Part shown: positions 24,257-37,612 of the stretch, in pieces
Layout: every line of letters starts with the position of its first letter
Position numbering within the stretch: position 1 is the first letter of the stretch
DNA from: Anastatus disparis
Taxonomy: Eukaryota > Arthropoda > Insecta > Hymenoptera > Eupelmidae
DNA length: 64,000 bases
Reading direction: 5' to 3'
NCBI GenBank assembly: GCA_017163975.1
Contig: JAFFSR010000251.1
Location: forward strand, 6,882,001-6,946,000
Position numbers and translations under genes: made by a program
The notes under the pieces: model-generated
Databases searched by the model: none
Told to the model about the DNA's origin: nothing
The model's input: only the letters and a program-made list of their open reading frames with translations

Positions 24257-27200
24257 TGGATAATCTTAAAATAAATATTAACTTTAAAAAAGTTTTTCTT
24301 TTAAAATGTCTCAATGCTCAATGAATAATCTACTGATTATACTACCGTTATAAGAAGCATTATTTAAAAAATAAAAAAAAATCGAAAAAATAAAAATAAA
24401 GTTAACATTTTTAGAAAGAAATTAACCATAAATGACGCATCAGCTAAAGTTCGTATATAAGTTTTTTCGAGCATAAGGAGACACGAGGCACGAAACACAC
24501 TAGAGCGACGCCTTGACCCTATAAATAATATCGTTTCGAAAACGCTTCTGAAGTAGGCGAGCGCGATCAGCGAAATATCGAAAGCATGCGAAAGCCTTTA
24601 ATGATCAAGTGTCTCATCTTCAGCTTCTCTTTCTTCCTTCTCTCTTACATTCTTTCTCTCACTCCCTAGTTTCTCTAAAGGCGATACTTGCCGTGATCGA
24701 CTTGCTTTTATGATGCGAGAACAAAATAAAAATTCTCAGGCGATAACAAACAAGATTGAATTTGATTAGGTTTAAGATTTTTTTTATTACTTTGATGCTG
24801 GCAAATTGATAAAGTTTAAAAGTTTTGTTGTTGTAATGGTATTAATTGTACTTTTAATTAGTAAAATATTATGTACAAAGTAGTCTTGTGTGTAAAGAAA
24901 TTTTAAAAATTAATAAACCATTTTTAATGACGTAAAAATTTCAAAGTTAATATCAAATTTTTGCCTCTATAGTATAATTATTTCTCTGTAAATAAATCAT
25001 AAAAATTAATTTAATAAATATTTAGAATAAAGTATTGATTAAATATTAAATTTTTATATTTTATGTTTTGAACTTAACATATTTTGAACAAAACATAAAT
25101 TTTAATATTTCAGTAATTTATCCGATTAGAAAGTTTAATATTTAAATTGAAACTTTTTAAAGTGATCACAACTCATTATCTTGATTAAATTTGATTTCTT
25201 TTTTATTTGTTATTTAAGATGAAAGATCCATTAAAATAAAAAATTGTATATTAATTTACATGAATTTGTTTTTTAAATATATACTAATTAAATTGAAATA
25301 TTGAAAATCCAAGCTTCATTAGTTTTATTCTACAAAAAGCATAGTAAGTAAAGTTTAAACGTTAACCTCCAGAGCAATATAAGTTTGGTTTACTTGAGCT
25401 GGATTTTAGATCTTTAGGCGCTCATTAAGTTTTCCATGTGTAAGTACATGTGTATAGGTAGGGTAGTAGATATATAACGCCTTGCGGGAGGAAAGATAGG
25501 TACAGACCTCATTAAAGTTTGTCATTGACGCGCGTAGGAATCCAACGATGTCATTAGATTCTTCTTGTTCTCTTCCTCTTCCCCTTTATTTGTCGATTCA
25601 AAATGGGTAATAAGACGAAAGAGGTATCAAATTAAGCCCTCGGGGGGCTTGATTTTCGATTGATTAAACAGATTTTTTTGTTTTTTGTTTTAATTTGCTA
25701 TTTTCATTTTAACCTATGTAGATTTAAAATATTGTTATTTTATTTATTAATATTATCTTAAAATTGAAGGAATAAGTTTAATAACTATTGATTTTTTTAA
25801 GGTTCACCCTATCAGTTAGATTAATTTATTATTTCTAAAAGTTATTTTAAATATTTGCATATATATTTGCATATTTACATACATATTACCTAATTGTTTT
25901 TTTAAGCTTTTAAGTATTTGAATATATTATATTTTAAAAGGCAAATTATGAAGCTTTTTAACATATTTTATTATATGTAAACTATGAATATTACACGAAA
26001 CGTTAAGAAATATTCTTTTAATGAAATTCCACTGTTTAAAAAATAATTCAACAAATAATATCATTATTTATCTACTTGATTATTTTTTATGTTACACACT
26101 ATTTCGATGAAATCATATAATGAAATTTTTTAAATAAACCTTAATTATTAAAAATATTTCATTACTAATTAAGAGAATATCTGAGCTTCGGATAACGATG
26201 TTTTTTGAAAATATCGGAGATTTTTTATTGAGTCTAAATATGAGAAATTCCAAAGTTATAGATTTTCATGTAGTAGTTTTTTTTTATTATTCCCTTTTAA
26301 AAATATGGTTTTATCGAGCCTCTTAACCATTAAGTAAGGTATTTAGATTATAAACTGGGATACTAGATTAAATTACTAGTTTAGTAGGTAACACAATGAT
26401 TTTAAACAAAGTGAAATATCAAGCTACAATAATTTAATATGTATTTACTTCAGAATAATCAACTAGATTATGCAAAAAGTTACAAAAATTTTTAGCGTTA
26501 AAGTAATGTTAATATGTTCAAAAACTATTGACTATTAATTATGAAAATTAAAAATACCTTATTATATTCTATTACATGTCAAATTATCGCGAATTTGCTT
26601 TAAATTTGCATATTTGATCATTGATAATTTTTAAACTAATCAAGATCGTTTTATTTGATAAGTTGATAACCACCCGCATAATATGAAATATGAGTGTTAT
26701 AAATTGAAATGTTAAGAATTATTTTTTTTAGTTTACCTCACGGTTTAATATTTTCAAAGATGAGAAAATTAAATTTTTTGAGTGACTATGCATGATTAAT
26801 CATATTTGAAATTCTAAATGATCCACTTTTTCTGATAATCACTTTTTAATAAGATAATTTTGCTGATTCATGTATAACAAAGAAACTTTTTAGAAATCTT
26901 TTTAAATAGATTTTAAAAATAATGATTTATATGTACACATACGTGCTAAATTATGTCAATTTAAAGAAATACTATTTTCAACATATACATTTTGATATAT
27001 CTACTACAGTTTACTCTATTACAGTTTTTATAACACTTTTAGGTTCATTGTATGATTTACACAGATCAAAAAGATTAAACGTGGAATTATTTAAAGGAAA
27101 AAATTTAAGAATTGATAAAATAAATTTTTTTAAATGTGTACAATTTTTTTTTAATAGAACTATATGAATACTTAATTGTATCAGTATAATTTTTAATGAA

Positions 27201-29383
27201 TAACGTCATAATTACAAAAATAAATGAGTTCATATATTTTTCAAATAATCGAGAATTTCTCAACATCTTTAAAATCATTCAATTAGCAGCTAATAATCCT
27301 TTCATCCAAATTAAAACTACAATGGAAGATTCAGAACTCTTGCTGAGAAGAAAAATAAGCAAGCCATTGATGTATTCCAATGAGCAAACAAACAACGAAG
27401 ATTAAAGCCCGTCCTATCAATTCAAAAAACCCATTTGTCTAAATTTAATCATTTTAAGTGCTTTTAGAGAAAAACAAATCGAATATAGACTCACGAGCTA
27501 TACGATGACGCGCCCTAATGATCTTTTTTTCTTTTCATCTATCATATTAAAAACAAAGAAAATGTAAAAATGAATAAAATATTTAATTTTTAATTTTTTT
27601 CAAAGTATATAACTTTAGTATGAATAATTTTTCATCGATTTTTATTATTTAATCAAGCATTTTATTTTTCGTCTCTTGATTCATTCTCTATCGACTATCC
27701 AAAAATAATATTTGCTTTTATTGATACAACTACTTCGTTTTGATTTTCAAATATACTTCGTATAACTGCGAGCTCTTATATATACTCAAGTATAAGAGAG
27801 AGATTGTTTACGTTTTGGTTTTGTGTATATTTTATAACTATACGCCTCAACGACTAGATCAACCGTAACCGCAGAAAAGATTTTTCGAAAGCTCATAAGA
27901 TGAAAAGATATGTGCTTTTGATGAAGTTTTCTAATGACATAAGAATTTTTATAGTGTCGTTGTTGTGTTATTGGTAAAAGGAATTTTGAAATTATTTAAA
28001 ACTTTAAATAATTTTATGAATATTTAATATTTCTTTGTTAATAAATTATTTGATATTGTAAATATTACTTTAAAGAATACATTTTATTTAAATCTATCTT
28101 TCATATTTATCAATTTTCTGTAATTTCGCTTAAAACTTTTGAACTCGGTGAAAATAATAATTATGTATGACTATAAATAATAAATCAATTATTTCATTTT
28201 ACATGGTATAAAAACTTATTAAGGCAGCAAGCACAACAACATAATATTTACGGTAAATATGAATTAATTTTATTGAATGGTCATTCTATATTGTATAATA
28301 AAATATTGAATAGTCACATGAAAGTAATAACAAGTAAAAGATCAATGAAAAGTTTTTTTCACATATTATAAATTTCTATAAATATGTTATTGAAAAGTTA
28401 TAAATATACATTATAGTGAAATCAAAGTAAACAAAACTGTAATTTCAATAAATTATACGAGTTTCGCAAGAGCTTTTCAAAATTTCTATTTTTATGAGAA
28501 AAAAAATCCGACATCCGACAAAAAATAACTTACTTTAACGTTTAGAATATGTCTCAAGTATTTTTTTCACAATCATTTTATAAATAATGATTTATTTACG
28601 TTTTTTTTATTTTAAACTACATAAAGTAAAGATGTCATTGACATTGATTGAGTGAAAGATATTCAGGATATTATAACGTGGAAGATTGAAGATAAAGCAA
28701 CTTGGCTGGTATTCATTATTTTACGAAATAAAATATTTATAATTCTATAGAGAATACTAGATTTTAATTTATTTCAAAATAGTAGCGTTATAACGTATTC
28801 AGATCTAAATGCTAAATATTAATTGAAAAATGTAGTTTTTCATTGTTTCCTTAAGTTTCTTTATTACACTTGACGTACATTTTGAGTAAAAATATTTTTA
28901 ACGCTTAACGACATCATTAGCAAAATGGTTGATTTTTAATAAAGTTTTAAGTGTACTTAAAATTCTTAATATCAAAGTTAGAAATTAAAAATTCATAATA
29001 GCTGTAAAAATATTTTCTTCGCGAAATTAAGAGCTTTATTTCAACAGCATTTTAAATTTTCTAATTACTGTATAGTTAAAGAACTTGAGAAAATCAAATA
29101 ATAAAGTAAGAACAGTAAAAGAAAACAGTAAAAATAAGTAAGAAATAAATGAAATACAACTATTTGACAAATTTTAACATACTCTCTATCTTGGACGTAA
29201 CAGCTTACAAAGAGATACGTCGAGATTTTCGAGAGGTCGGAAATTTAGTAAGAAATAAATGTTTTTTTTTTAAATCAATCTATTGAGATAATCGATATAT
29301 TAATTTCTCTTGACCTTAAATAATAAAATATAAGGCATATTTTAATTTGAAATCCAAAGGAAATACGTAATAATGTTACTTAC
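24257..29383. other. Long AT-rich stretch just downstream of slowpoke exon
   Basis: On the minus strand this directly follows the slowpoke splice donor, so it is the 5' part of that intron. No conserved exon is recognisable. Two consecutive plus-strand frames (26922-27167 and 27196-27405) are listed separately. Confidence 0.5.
26922..27405 (+). other. Two unassigned consecutive open frames
   Basis: An 81-codon frame (26922-27167) with a hydrophobic segment (TVYSITVFITLLGSLYDL) is followed 28 bases later by a 69-codon frame (27196-27405) ending in an acidic tail. The hydrophobic part with LYDL vaguely recalls the first membrane segment of insect NRF6-type acyltransferase-like proteins, but no diagnostic motif is present. 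They could be the worn remains of a gene or chance. I do not recognise them as a functional gene. Confidence 0.15.
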
Positions 29384-29692
29384 GAGGATGCGTCCAGTGG
29401 TGGTCTGTCCGGATATAAGCTCGCCGGCCCAGTCTTTGGCTTCGGTCATAAAAGTTCCCTCGAATTCTTTCCCTTGCCTTGCGGCCTTCTGCTCTTTTTG
29501 CTTGGGGTCATTTGGCGCAAATTCGGGTTCTTTGCGACAACATAGAAAAGCAAAAGCCCTCCATAGTAAAACGATTAGTAATCCAGCGAGGAAGGTGAAT
29601 ATGCTCGATAATATGAAGCACCACCATTTCCTCACTTTTAGACACTCTTCGTCTACCGGGGGCTGCTCGCTCGTTTCGTCGCACGACGTCAT
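29384..29692 (-). CDS. slo: Calcium-activated BK potassium channel slowpoke, first coding exon
   Basis: This exon encodes the first 103 residues of the large-conductance calcium- and voltage-activated potassium channel, which repolarises neurons and muscle. The peptide shows the extracellular N-terminus, then the S0 membrane segment (about residues 24-49, WWCFILSSIFTFLAGLL onward), the CCRKEPEFAPNDPKQKEQK linker, and FMTEAKDWAGELISGQTTTG before S1. That order is specific to Slo1. The exon is exactly 103 codons, then an ideal donor GTAAGT (29383-29378) in phase 0. The start is fixed by an in-frame TAA 15 bases upstream of the ATG (29710-29708). The rest (S1-S6, pore, RCK domains) is not in the window, so the gene runs off the left edge after a very long intron. 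An overlapping upstream frame starts at 29960. Confidence 0.96.
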
Positions 29693-29960
29693 TGTTATTG
29701 TCGTCGTTTAATTTATATCTCTTCTTTCTCTTCGTCTTCTTCTTTATTTTTTCTTCCTCTAAATAATTTTGCTGCTGCTGTTGGTTTAGCTGTTGCTGCT
29801 GCTGTTGTTGTTTTAGAAATTGATGGTATGTTGGCCGCTGCAGGTGGCCTAGCGCTGCAGCCGTAGTAAGCACGGCCAGCACAGCAGCAGCTATTGCTGC
29901 TGCGGCCGCAGCTCCCGACGATGCTGCTGCTCCTGCAACCGCCGCCCCCGGATCGCACAT
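29508..29960 (-). other. Upstream open frame overlapping the slowpoke start
   Basis: A 150-codon frame begins 268 bases upstream of the slowpoke ATG and ends 185 bases inside its coding region, in another frame. Its product would be an alanine run, then glutamine runs, then a basic segment, all of which follow from triplet repeats in the DNA. I do not think it is a protein gene. If transcripts start upstream of 29960, it would be an overlapping uORF that lowers slowpoke translation. Confidence 0.3.
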
Positions 29961-30510
29961 TCACCGTTTCAGCTGTTTCAGCTGATAATCAGCTAATAAA
30001 TTGCCTTTTATTAAACTACCACCGCCCCACCTATTGCTACACTTATTCAGCAAACAATTGCCGCTCAAGAGAATTATTACTCCTGAGCTGCTGCCTTTCC
30101 TTACGCTGCTAATTTTAAAGCTAATGCTACTACTTTGACGGCTACCTCTGCTTCTGCTGCTGCTTCTGCTTCTGCGATCGCTCTTCATGCGCTTCATAAT
30201 TAACGGTTAATTGTATGGACACCCGGCACGGCGGCCTTTGAGATTTATTTTCTTTTTAATCTTTATTTTTTCTTTTCTTGTTCCCCTCTTATTGCGTCTT
30301 ACTCAAACACCATCACTTCGATTATCAATTTCTTCCTCTTTGACTTTTTCTTTTATTTTTTTCTCATCCGTCGGCTACACGAGATTTCGACTTTTTTCTT
30401 ATCACAGTTACACTGATGGTGGCCGTCGGGTATAGGATTATAGGCTGACCGTTCCGTGCCTGTTACTACTGCAGCAGCCGCAGCTGGCTGCTGCTGCTGC
30501 CGTTGATGTA
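29761..30510. repeat. CAG/CTG triplet-rich slowpoke 5' flank
   Basis: Imperfect CTG/CAG and GCC runs occur at about 29768-29815, 29876-29945, 30150-30180 and 30466-30506. GC content is far above the surroundings. The repeats lie immediately 5' of the slowpoke start and are probably leader or promoter sequence. Several frames here (polyQ, polyA, polyS) are by-products of the repeats. Confidence 0.65.
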
Positions 30511-33400
30511 TTTACTACTGCTGCACACTTATCTCTTTCTCTCTCTCACTCTCTCTTTCTCTATCTCCTTCTCTTTAAAGTTGACCTATTCCCACGATGG
30601 GAAGAATAAAAAAAAATTTAAGAGAGAGAGAAAGGAAATTTGCTTCCTCTTGTACGCGCGCGCACTGAAACACACATACATACATAGATATATAAAGATT
30701 TTACATGAAGATTTTATACATCACTCGCGCACTTGCTATTTTCAAAAAAATCCACCACTTTGTTAATAAATGAAGGAAAAAAAAAGAAAAGAGAAAATAA
30801 CAAGAAAACCTTTTTTCTTTTCTTCTGTTCTTATTTTATTTCTCTCTATCTTTCTTTTTCCTTTTAAAACAAAACTATATAAACGTTCAAACTTATATAC
30901 CTCGTCCACAGGGCGACTTTCCCATTCGACAATCTTAGCGCACCATTTTCATATTTTAGTGTGTCATTCCTTTCTTTCCCTTCTTCTCTTCCTTCCTTCC
31001 TTCTTTTATGTCATTCAAGCATTTGTAATCTAAGATATACAACAATAATATAACAAACAATACAAAATACGACTTCGAGACTCACACGCACCTTCTCTGC
31101 GAGTGCGCGTCTCTCTAATTCCCTTTTGAAATCAATTTTTGTTTCTTTTTTCTTACATTAAAGGAAGCAAAATTACCAAGTCCATATGCGCGAATCAGCC
31201 ACTATTTGAACGATAAATTTTACTACTTGTACATAAGCAGATACATGTTTATCTTTTAGTGAAGCTTTTTATTTTCACAGAAGCTTTCAGCTGGCCAACG
31301 ACACAGAAGAATCGAGCTTTAGTTACTACGGCCACTCGCGAATACGAACTACGACACGTTATTTCGTTTCATATTATTCCTAGCTCTCGTTTTCACATTT
31401 CAACGTATACATAGTTATATACGTGCACAGTTATGTGTTAGTGTATATAAAGAAGCGCGAAGACGCACGCGCGTGCGCGAGGACAATCGCGCTCTACTCA
31501 CGCACGTTTTAAGTACGGACGAACTCACAAATTTCAGCTTAATGTCGTTAATTTATAAATTATTCATATATATTACGCACACTATATACCCACGCACCAA
31601 AGTTACACGCACAACGAAGAGAAAAAAAAGGGAGCTGAGCGTGTACTTGTTCTTCTTTCATAAAATAAAAGGAAAAAAATTCTTTTTTACTTTATGTTCA
31701 CTCAAATATTGTTTGATATACGATTAGAAAAAAATTTAAGCACAACCAGTCTTTAAATATGTTTGTCCTTCATTTCTTTTTGGGTTTTAAAGATGAGTGT
31801 CAATTTTTGGCTTTTCTCAAAGCACTCGGTTTTACTATTTAAGTAAAAACTTCTTTGTTGACCCGTGCCACTGGACGACGGCAACGACGACGACGACGAC
31901 CCGTATATATGTTGTGCGCACATAAAGGGCGCTCACTCATATGTGCGCGCGCGCTCTCTCTCTCTATATTCACACAGTTAGTAATATATATAAAGTTATA
32001 TGTATATTACTAGCGTTGTGTTGCCGCCGTAACCGCTAACGGCGCTTCGACTATAATGCGCGCGCGCTCCCGTTCACTCTGTTTTTTTTTTCGTTTGCTT
32101 TCTCTCTTGCTTTCTCTTTCTTCCTCTTTTCCTCTCTCTCCTTCTCCACTAGCTCGGCAATCAATACGCAACAATGGACCGGGACCAATAAGCTCGTCGG
32201 AGCTTTTCCCCTGACGTGGAAAACGCAAGCGCTCTGTTCCCCGTGCGCTATACTTGCTGCGCTTTTCTCCAATTCTTTTACTATTTCTTTTTTTTTGGGC
32301 TTTCTTATTTACTTTTTTTAAAAGCTCTATTTCTGACACTCTTTCTTTTTTTTTATAGAATTACATCTTTGGGACTAGAGAACACAGAATTATGATTTTC
32401 TTGCATATATATATTCATAAATATTTATATATGAACTGTTTTAATTGTATAAAAGTTTAAAAAATCACAATTTTGCTATTAATAAAACATGGACTAGCTA
32501 CATCAAAGGAATTTCGTTGAAATTTACTCTACTTTGCGTTGAATTATTTATACAACGATAATCGTAGAAGACATTTTCTTCGAGCTAGCGAAGGAAATAA
32601 ATACATATTAACGTTCTCATGTACATATAAACATATTGAGCGTCGAATGTATATTTGTACATGTACACAGGAAAAAAGAAACAGAAAATTAAAGAAGGTG
32701 CTAAGCGAAGAGTTTCTCGACAATGTTCGGCAAAAGCTCATAGCGTAAAAGGGGCATTACTCTATTTCCGTTTCTCACGCTATCTATATACATCTTTCTT
32801 TACTTTTTTTTCTCCTCAGTCCTTCTTTCCTACTTTCTCTCTATCTTCTTTTAATTTTATAGGTAAAAAAGGGCGGCCACGTCTAAAGCTTTCGAGAGAA
32901 AGAGAGAAAGAAAAATTGTCGTGTACATAACGGCGATATGCGCCGGCGTCCCTGGGTTCATGACGATTCTGCGCGTTAAGCTAAGATATTACATATCTTT
33001 TTCTATATATATATATAAGTGAGTATACGTTAAGATGTTTATATATCTGTATGTAAGTTATATTGCTTGTTACATATATACGTTTACACGAGAGTTTATA
33101 AACTCGCGTTTAAATGCACGAAGAGCCCAATAACGATACTCGTATATGAGCTTTTCTTGCTGTATACGTATGCTTTTCCTACTTTCTTTCTTACAAAGTC
33201 TTTTTTTTCCTGTAGGGTGATTTTCCGAGCGCGTGCATATGACATACCGGGTAATTTTTATCTTATTCTGCCCTTTTCGTCTTTCTTTATCTCATATTTA
33301 TTTTTTCTTATTTCTCTATCATATTTTTAATCACATCTTATTGTATACAAGTTAGCTTCGTTTTTCTAGAATTTTTACGCGCAACAACGCAAGAGGGTTC
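30511..33400. other. Low-complexity pyrimidine and CpG-rich 5' region
   Basis: The plus strand carries long CT/T tracts (around 30530-30575, 30800-30860, 30970-31005, 32090-32150), a CGA-type triplet run near 31875-31900, CT dinucleotides near 31950-31968 and CpG-rich patches (31455-31490, 31940-31960, 32050-32070). Many frames of 65-110 codons here are rich in S/F/L or K/R/E only. I interpret this as the slowpoke promoter and leader region. TATA-like strings occur (for example near 31445 and 31988), but I cannot choose a start site. Confidence 0.4.
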
Positions 33401-35930
33401 GCTTATGTAGTTCCGTTTAGGGGGTCAAACGGATACAAATACTATATATGTTTGTATAAAATGTATATAAAAATACAAGCTTTCGAGCTTAACGTTTGTA
33501 CATACATATATATGTATTACGTAGGATTAAACCTAAACTTACTAGGGTAGTATACGTGTGCTGTTTAATTATGTGGGTGGATATGTGGTTTTGTTATGGA
33601 TGAGTTTTGTACGTGTTTTAAGAAAGAATATTATTGTATACAATAGCTATTTACAATTAACGATAGCAGTTTGTCTTGCTTAAGAAAAATTTTTACGATC
33701 AATCAGAATTGTTGATTAATACTTTATTTATCATGTGAAATTAAAAAGAAAATATTAAATATATTTATATCGTACAATAATAATTGTGAATAAAATTCAA
33801 GTTTATATGAAACATCTAGAGTAACATAAAAAATTTCATTGTAAAACAATGAGAGATATTTTGAGCTATTATTGATATCTCTTCTGCATGATTTATAACT
33901 CAAGTGGAAAGATATTGAATTGAAAAAAAAATGAAGAAGATTAAACTTATTCATGCAATACAACCATCAATCCAATTATAGAATATCGCACTATTGGACG
34001 CTTTGAAAGTAAACCTCGAAGGATTTGTTGTGTACAATTGATCAATAATACACTTAAATACTTACGTACTTAATATTTACTAAGCGCCATTAATTTAAAA
34101 TAAAAAATTTAAGAGATATTTCATATTGATAATTTTGTTAGAAATATTTTGAAATTCATGTAAGAAAAATTTTTGAATTTCAACAGACGATTACCGTTGA
34201 CAGTATATTATTATATTTTTCTAAATATTAGCTTTCTTGTTTATTTACTAATTCACAAATGGTAAGCCAAGAAAATGAACAATATTCAAAATTTTATTGA
34301 TTCTATAGTTTTTTTTTAACTTATTAAATAAAATATTTTTAATTTATTTATAAATTTATCGATAGTTTTATTAGAACTAATTAAACTTTTTTAATTATAC
34401 GTTTATTCTTTGTCAATAAATTACGTTAAAATGATGACGGTGATATTTGAAATTGATCAAGAAAAAAATAAATCACAATTGATTCAGATATAAATGTCAT
34501 TCATAAATATTGTAATCTATGAAATACGATGAAAATAACTATATTTTAAAACCGTGTAATTAAGACTATGAATTGTCGATAAATCATAAGTAAATACGCA
34601 TTTTATGTTACTTTAAATAGAACATATTTATCATGATATTTTTAATATCAATTATATAAGCTATTATTTAAGAATAATTGATACAATAAAGAAAAATATT
34701 GATGAAATTAACGTATACTTATAGTTGTAAAAAATTATATTTTATTTAATTTATTATTTAATAAAATCTTTAATGATCAATTGATTATATCGATATTCAA
34801 TTCTTCAACTCAATATTTTTTCCCTCAAAAATAATACTAAAATTTAATAAAAATAATTTTGTGTATCAGAATTTAATGTGATCTTTAATAGTAATATATA
34901 GTATTTTTGATAGATTTAATGTCGATATTATTTATAAATAAAACAAGATAAAATAAATGTTATAAAATATTACATTTATATACATAAACATTGTTAGTTA
35001 TATATTCAATAGAAATCAATGTTGTTCTAATAAAAGAATACTATTCTTTGAACAATTTCAGAAGCATAAATAAAATTTAAGAATAATCATTGTAGTAGTA
35101 ATATAAATATATTTAATATGTCATAAACTCTAATAATGATAATAACAGTTTACATGAAAATTTTGTTTGTGAGTTAAATGTAATAATAACAATCTCACAG
35201 AGCATATAATAATTCGTTTACGAGAAAATATTTTTTTAACTGCTTACAAAGTATAAAATATTTTCATTTTATATTTTTAGTGTTTATGGTACATTATACA
35301 TTATAAAATATAATTTATTTTAAGTCTTAAAAAAACAAATTGTAAAATGACGAATTCATCAAACAGATGAATGAAATTTTACACGAATATACATTTTTAA
35401 CATAAATTGAAAGAAAATATTTAATTTTATATATTAAAATAAAATAAAATTTAATTTAATGAATTTTAAAGCCGATATGTATGACAGTAACAATAAAGCC
35501 AAGGCAATCCAAATAACGATATAAATAGATTTTAAATATATAACCGGCTTTCGCTAGTTAAGACTGGACGGAACTACACAAATTATATCTATAGTTTGTT
35601 TAATTTCGTAATTTTTGAAAAGTGTCTCTTGTAAAATTTTGCAATTGATTTCTTGCGCAATCAATTAATTAATTAATAGAAAGGGTCTTTACTTTATTTC
35701 CATTTATTTTTTGATTTCAAGATTTTTTTACAAGAAAAAAAATTTGAATCAATTAAATTATGTATAAATAACTCATCGAATGTTGTTAAAAAAATATTTC
35801 TTTCTTTGGGTTTAATAGTAACAAATAATTATTTATAAATTATAAATTAATGATTAAAATTTATTAATGTTGATAGTATTTATAGGTACAGAATATTACA
35901 CAAAAGTATCTGGTGATTTGAAAAGATTTT
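33401..35930. other. AT-rich non-coding stretch
   Basis: Very AT-rich with no recognisable gene or repeat. A 79-codon minus frame at 33724-33963 lacks any family feature. Confidence 0.5.
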
Positions 35931-35949
35931 CAAAAATTTAGTGTAAACA

Positions 35950-36180
35950 TTGAATGCCGATGTCAGCAGTTTCCAATCACACCTCAACCTCCTCCCTCTC
36001 TCCTCCGGAAGCATATGGTGCGGCAGCATAACAACAGCAACCGGGCGACGTTCATACAACATCGTTCTGACGTCAATTATAGGTCAATGTGACGAAAACG
36101 TGCTCGTACCGAGAAAATCCCCAATGTAGTACGGCGCTGATGGGCAAGCACTGTGCTTCAATCAGTGGCGGCATTTTAAT
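35950..36180. promoter_or_regulatory. GC-rich island with palindromic CRE
   Basis: This patch of about 230 bases is GC-rich and CpG-containing within DNA that is otherwise strongly AT-rich. It contains TGACGTCA at 36068-36075, the full consensus cAMP response element, and a TGACG half-site near 36090. It lies about 6.4 kb upstream of the slowpoke start on that gene's strand. It could be a distal promoter, a leader exon or an enhancer. A 60-codon minus frame crosses it, but I see no convincing donor or protein family. Confidence 0.4.
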
Positions 36181-37138
36181 AGCAAGTTTACAAAATTAAA
36201 AATTTTTCGTACTTTTGTTGATAGGCGCACGAAACCTATAAATAAATTTTTAACATAAATTATAAACTGGATCAAAATTTTCAAATATGTATTAAAATTA
36301 AATATGTATCATTTAAAAATATTAACGTAAATTTAAAAAATAATTTAAAAAGCAAATAAAAAATAATAGTAAAAACTAATTAATTTTTTCTTCTTCCGCT
36401 ACTTTTTTCTTCAGGGCTTTTCAAATGCTCTATTGGTTCTATTATTTTGACTATTATACTATTATACTACAATTCTTGTTACTATTATTTTGACAAATAT
36501 AAGCCAACTTATTAAAAAAAATAAAGTTAATAAAATATTGATTGGTAGATGAAAAATACTATTCACGTGAATAATCTATGTAGATTTTTTCGGCAGGAAA
36601 ATGAGTTCAATTTCTGAGTTCTATTGTAATTATATGTATAGAAAGCTATAATTTAAATTATTAAATTAATTACATTGTTTAGTATAGACTTAGATGAAAG
36701 GTATCATAATAATATATTTTTATATCTTAAACTATTCATTAGGCACAAGTATAAGTTTCAAGGTAAATTTTCAAATAGAAAAAACATAGGAAAACCAAGA
36801 TAGTTTTACAATAAATTTTTACTTATGTATACAGAATTCGATTCATCTATTTATAATCGAAAAAAAATTACAAGTTAAGCAAATATTCAGGAAACCAATT
36901 TCATGACTATGGTTACAACTAATATAATAAACTGCTTAAAGTCTAGAATTTAGTGTAAATATTTAAAAAATCATTTGGAAACTATCTACTTTGGTTGATA
37001 TTACTTAACTTATTCAGTTATTATATTTACCTAGTGACCTAAACTTCTTTCTACTTTTATGGAAAGATATTATCCAAGTCTCAACCTCTATCTTCGTTCG
37101 CTCGGACGCTAATTGCACGCCGTCCAAAAAAGGACCAC
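36181..37138. other. AT-rich non-coding stretch
   Basis: Nothing recognisable. Confidence 0.5.
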
Positions 37139-37141
37139 TTA

Positions 37142-37612
37142 CCAGGAGAGGTTATGACCTACGGGTCACAGATCTTGATGAAACTTTGGGATATGTTTTA
37201 GGTACCAAAATATGAGTAAAGCCAGAGTGGTACGGTCTAACACTTCGAAATACTAAAATTATGGACTTTTACAGTTTTATTGTAAGAAAAATGTATGATT
37301 TTAAGAAATGTGAATAATTCAGTCTATATATGTCTTTGATGAATTAACAAGGACTAAAATAAAAGTAGAGATAGCAAGCTTCAATTTGCTCTTTTCAGAA
37401 TTGAGAAATAATAATTAGAACTAAGCTCTACTAACATCTAAATTCTGAAAGACAGTGATTTTTAGTAATTTTTTGCTGCTCAACTTTAAACAAGCATAAC
37501 AAGTTCTAATTATTATTTCTCAATTCTGAAAACAGCAAATTGAAGCTTGCTTTCTCTACTTTTATTTTAGTTCGTGTTAATTCATCAAAGACATTTATGG
37601 ACTGAATTATTA
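37142..37612 (+). mobile_element. Foldback element, right terminus lost
   Basis: After TTA, the terminus CCAGGAGAGG is followed by GGGTCACAGATCTTGATGAA, as in the copy at 1849. The inner left arm (about 37310-37425, with CAGAATTGAGAAATAATAAT) is repeated in inverted orientation at about 37500-37612, around a centre containing GACAGTGATTTTTAG. The outer right end with the complement of the terminus is missing, so no right duplication can be assigned. The two inner arms are still highly similar, which suggests a fairly recent copy or arm conversion. Confidence 0.78.

Noticed and set aside
29373..29711. 112-codon plus-strand frame over the slowpoke exon
   Set aside because: Antisense shadow of the slowpoke coding sequence.
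30211..33330. Cluster of 65-110-codon frames rich in S/F/L or K/R/E
   Set aside because: Low-complexity pyrimidine tracts read in different frames; no domains or splice context.
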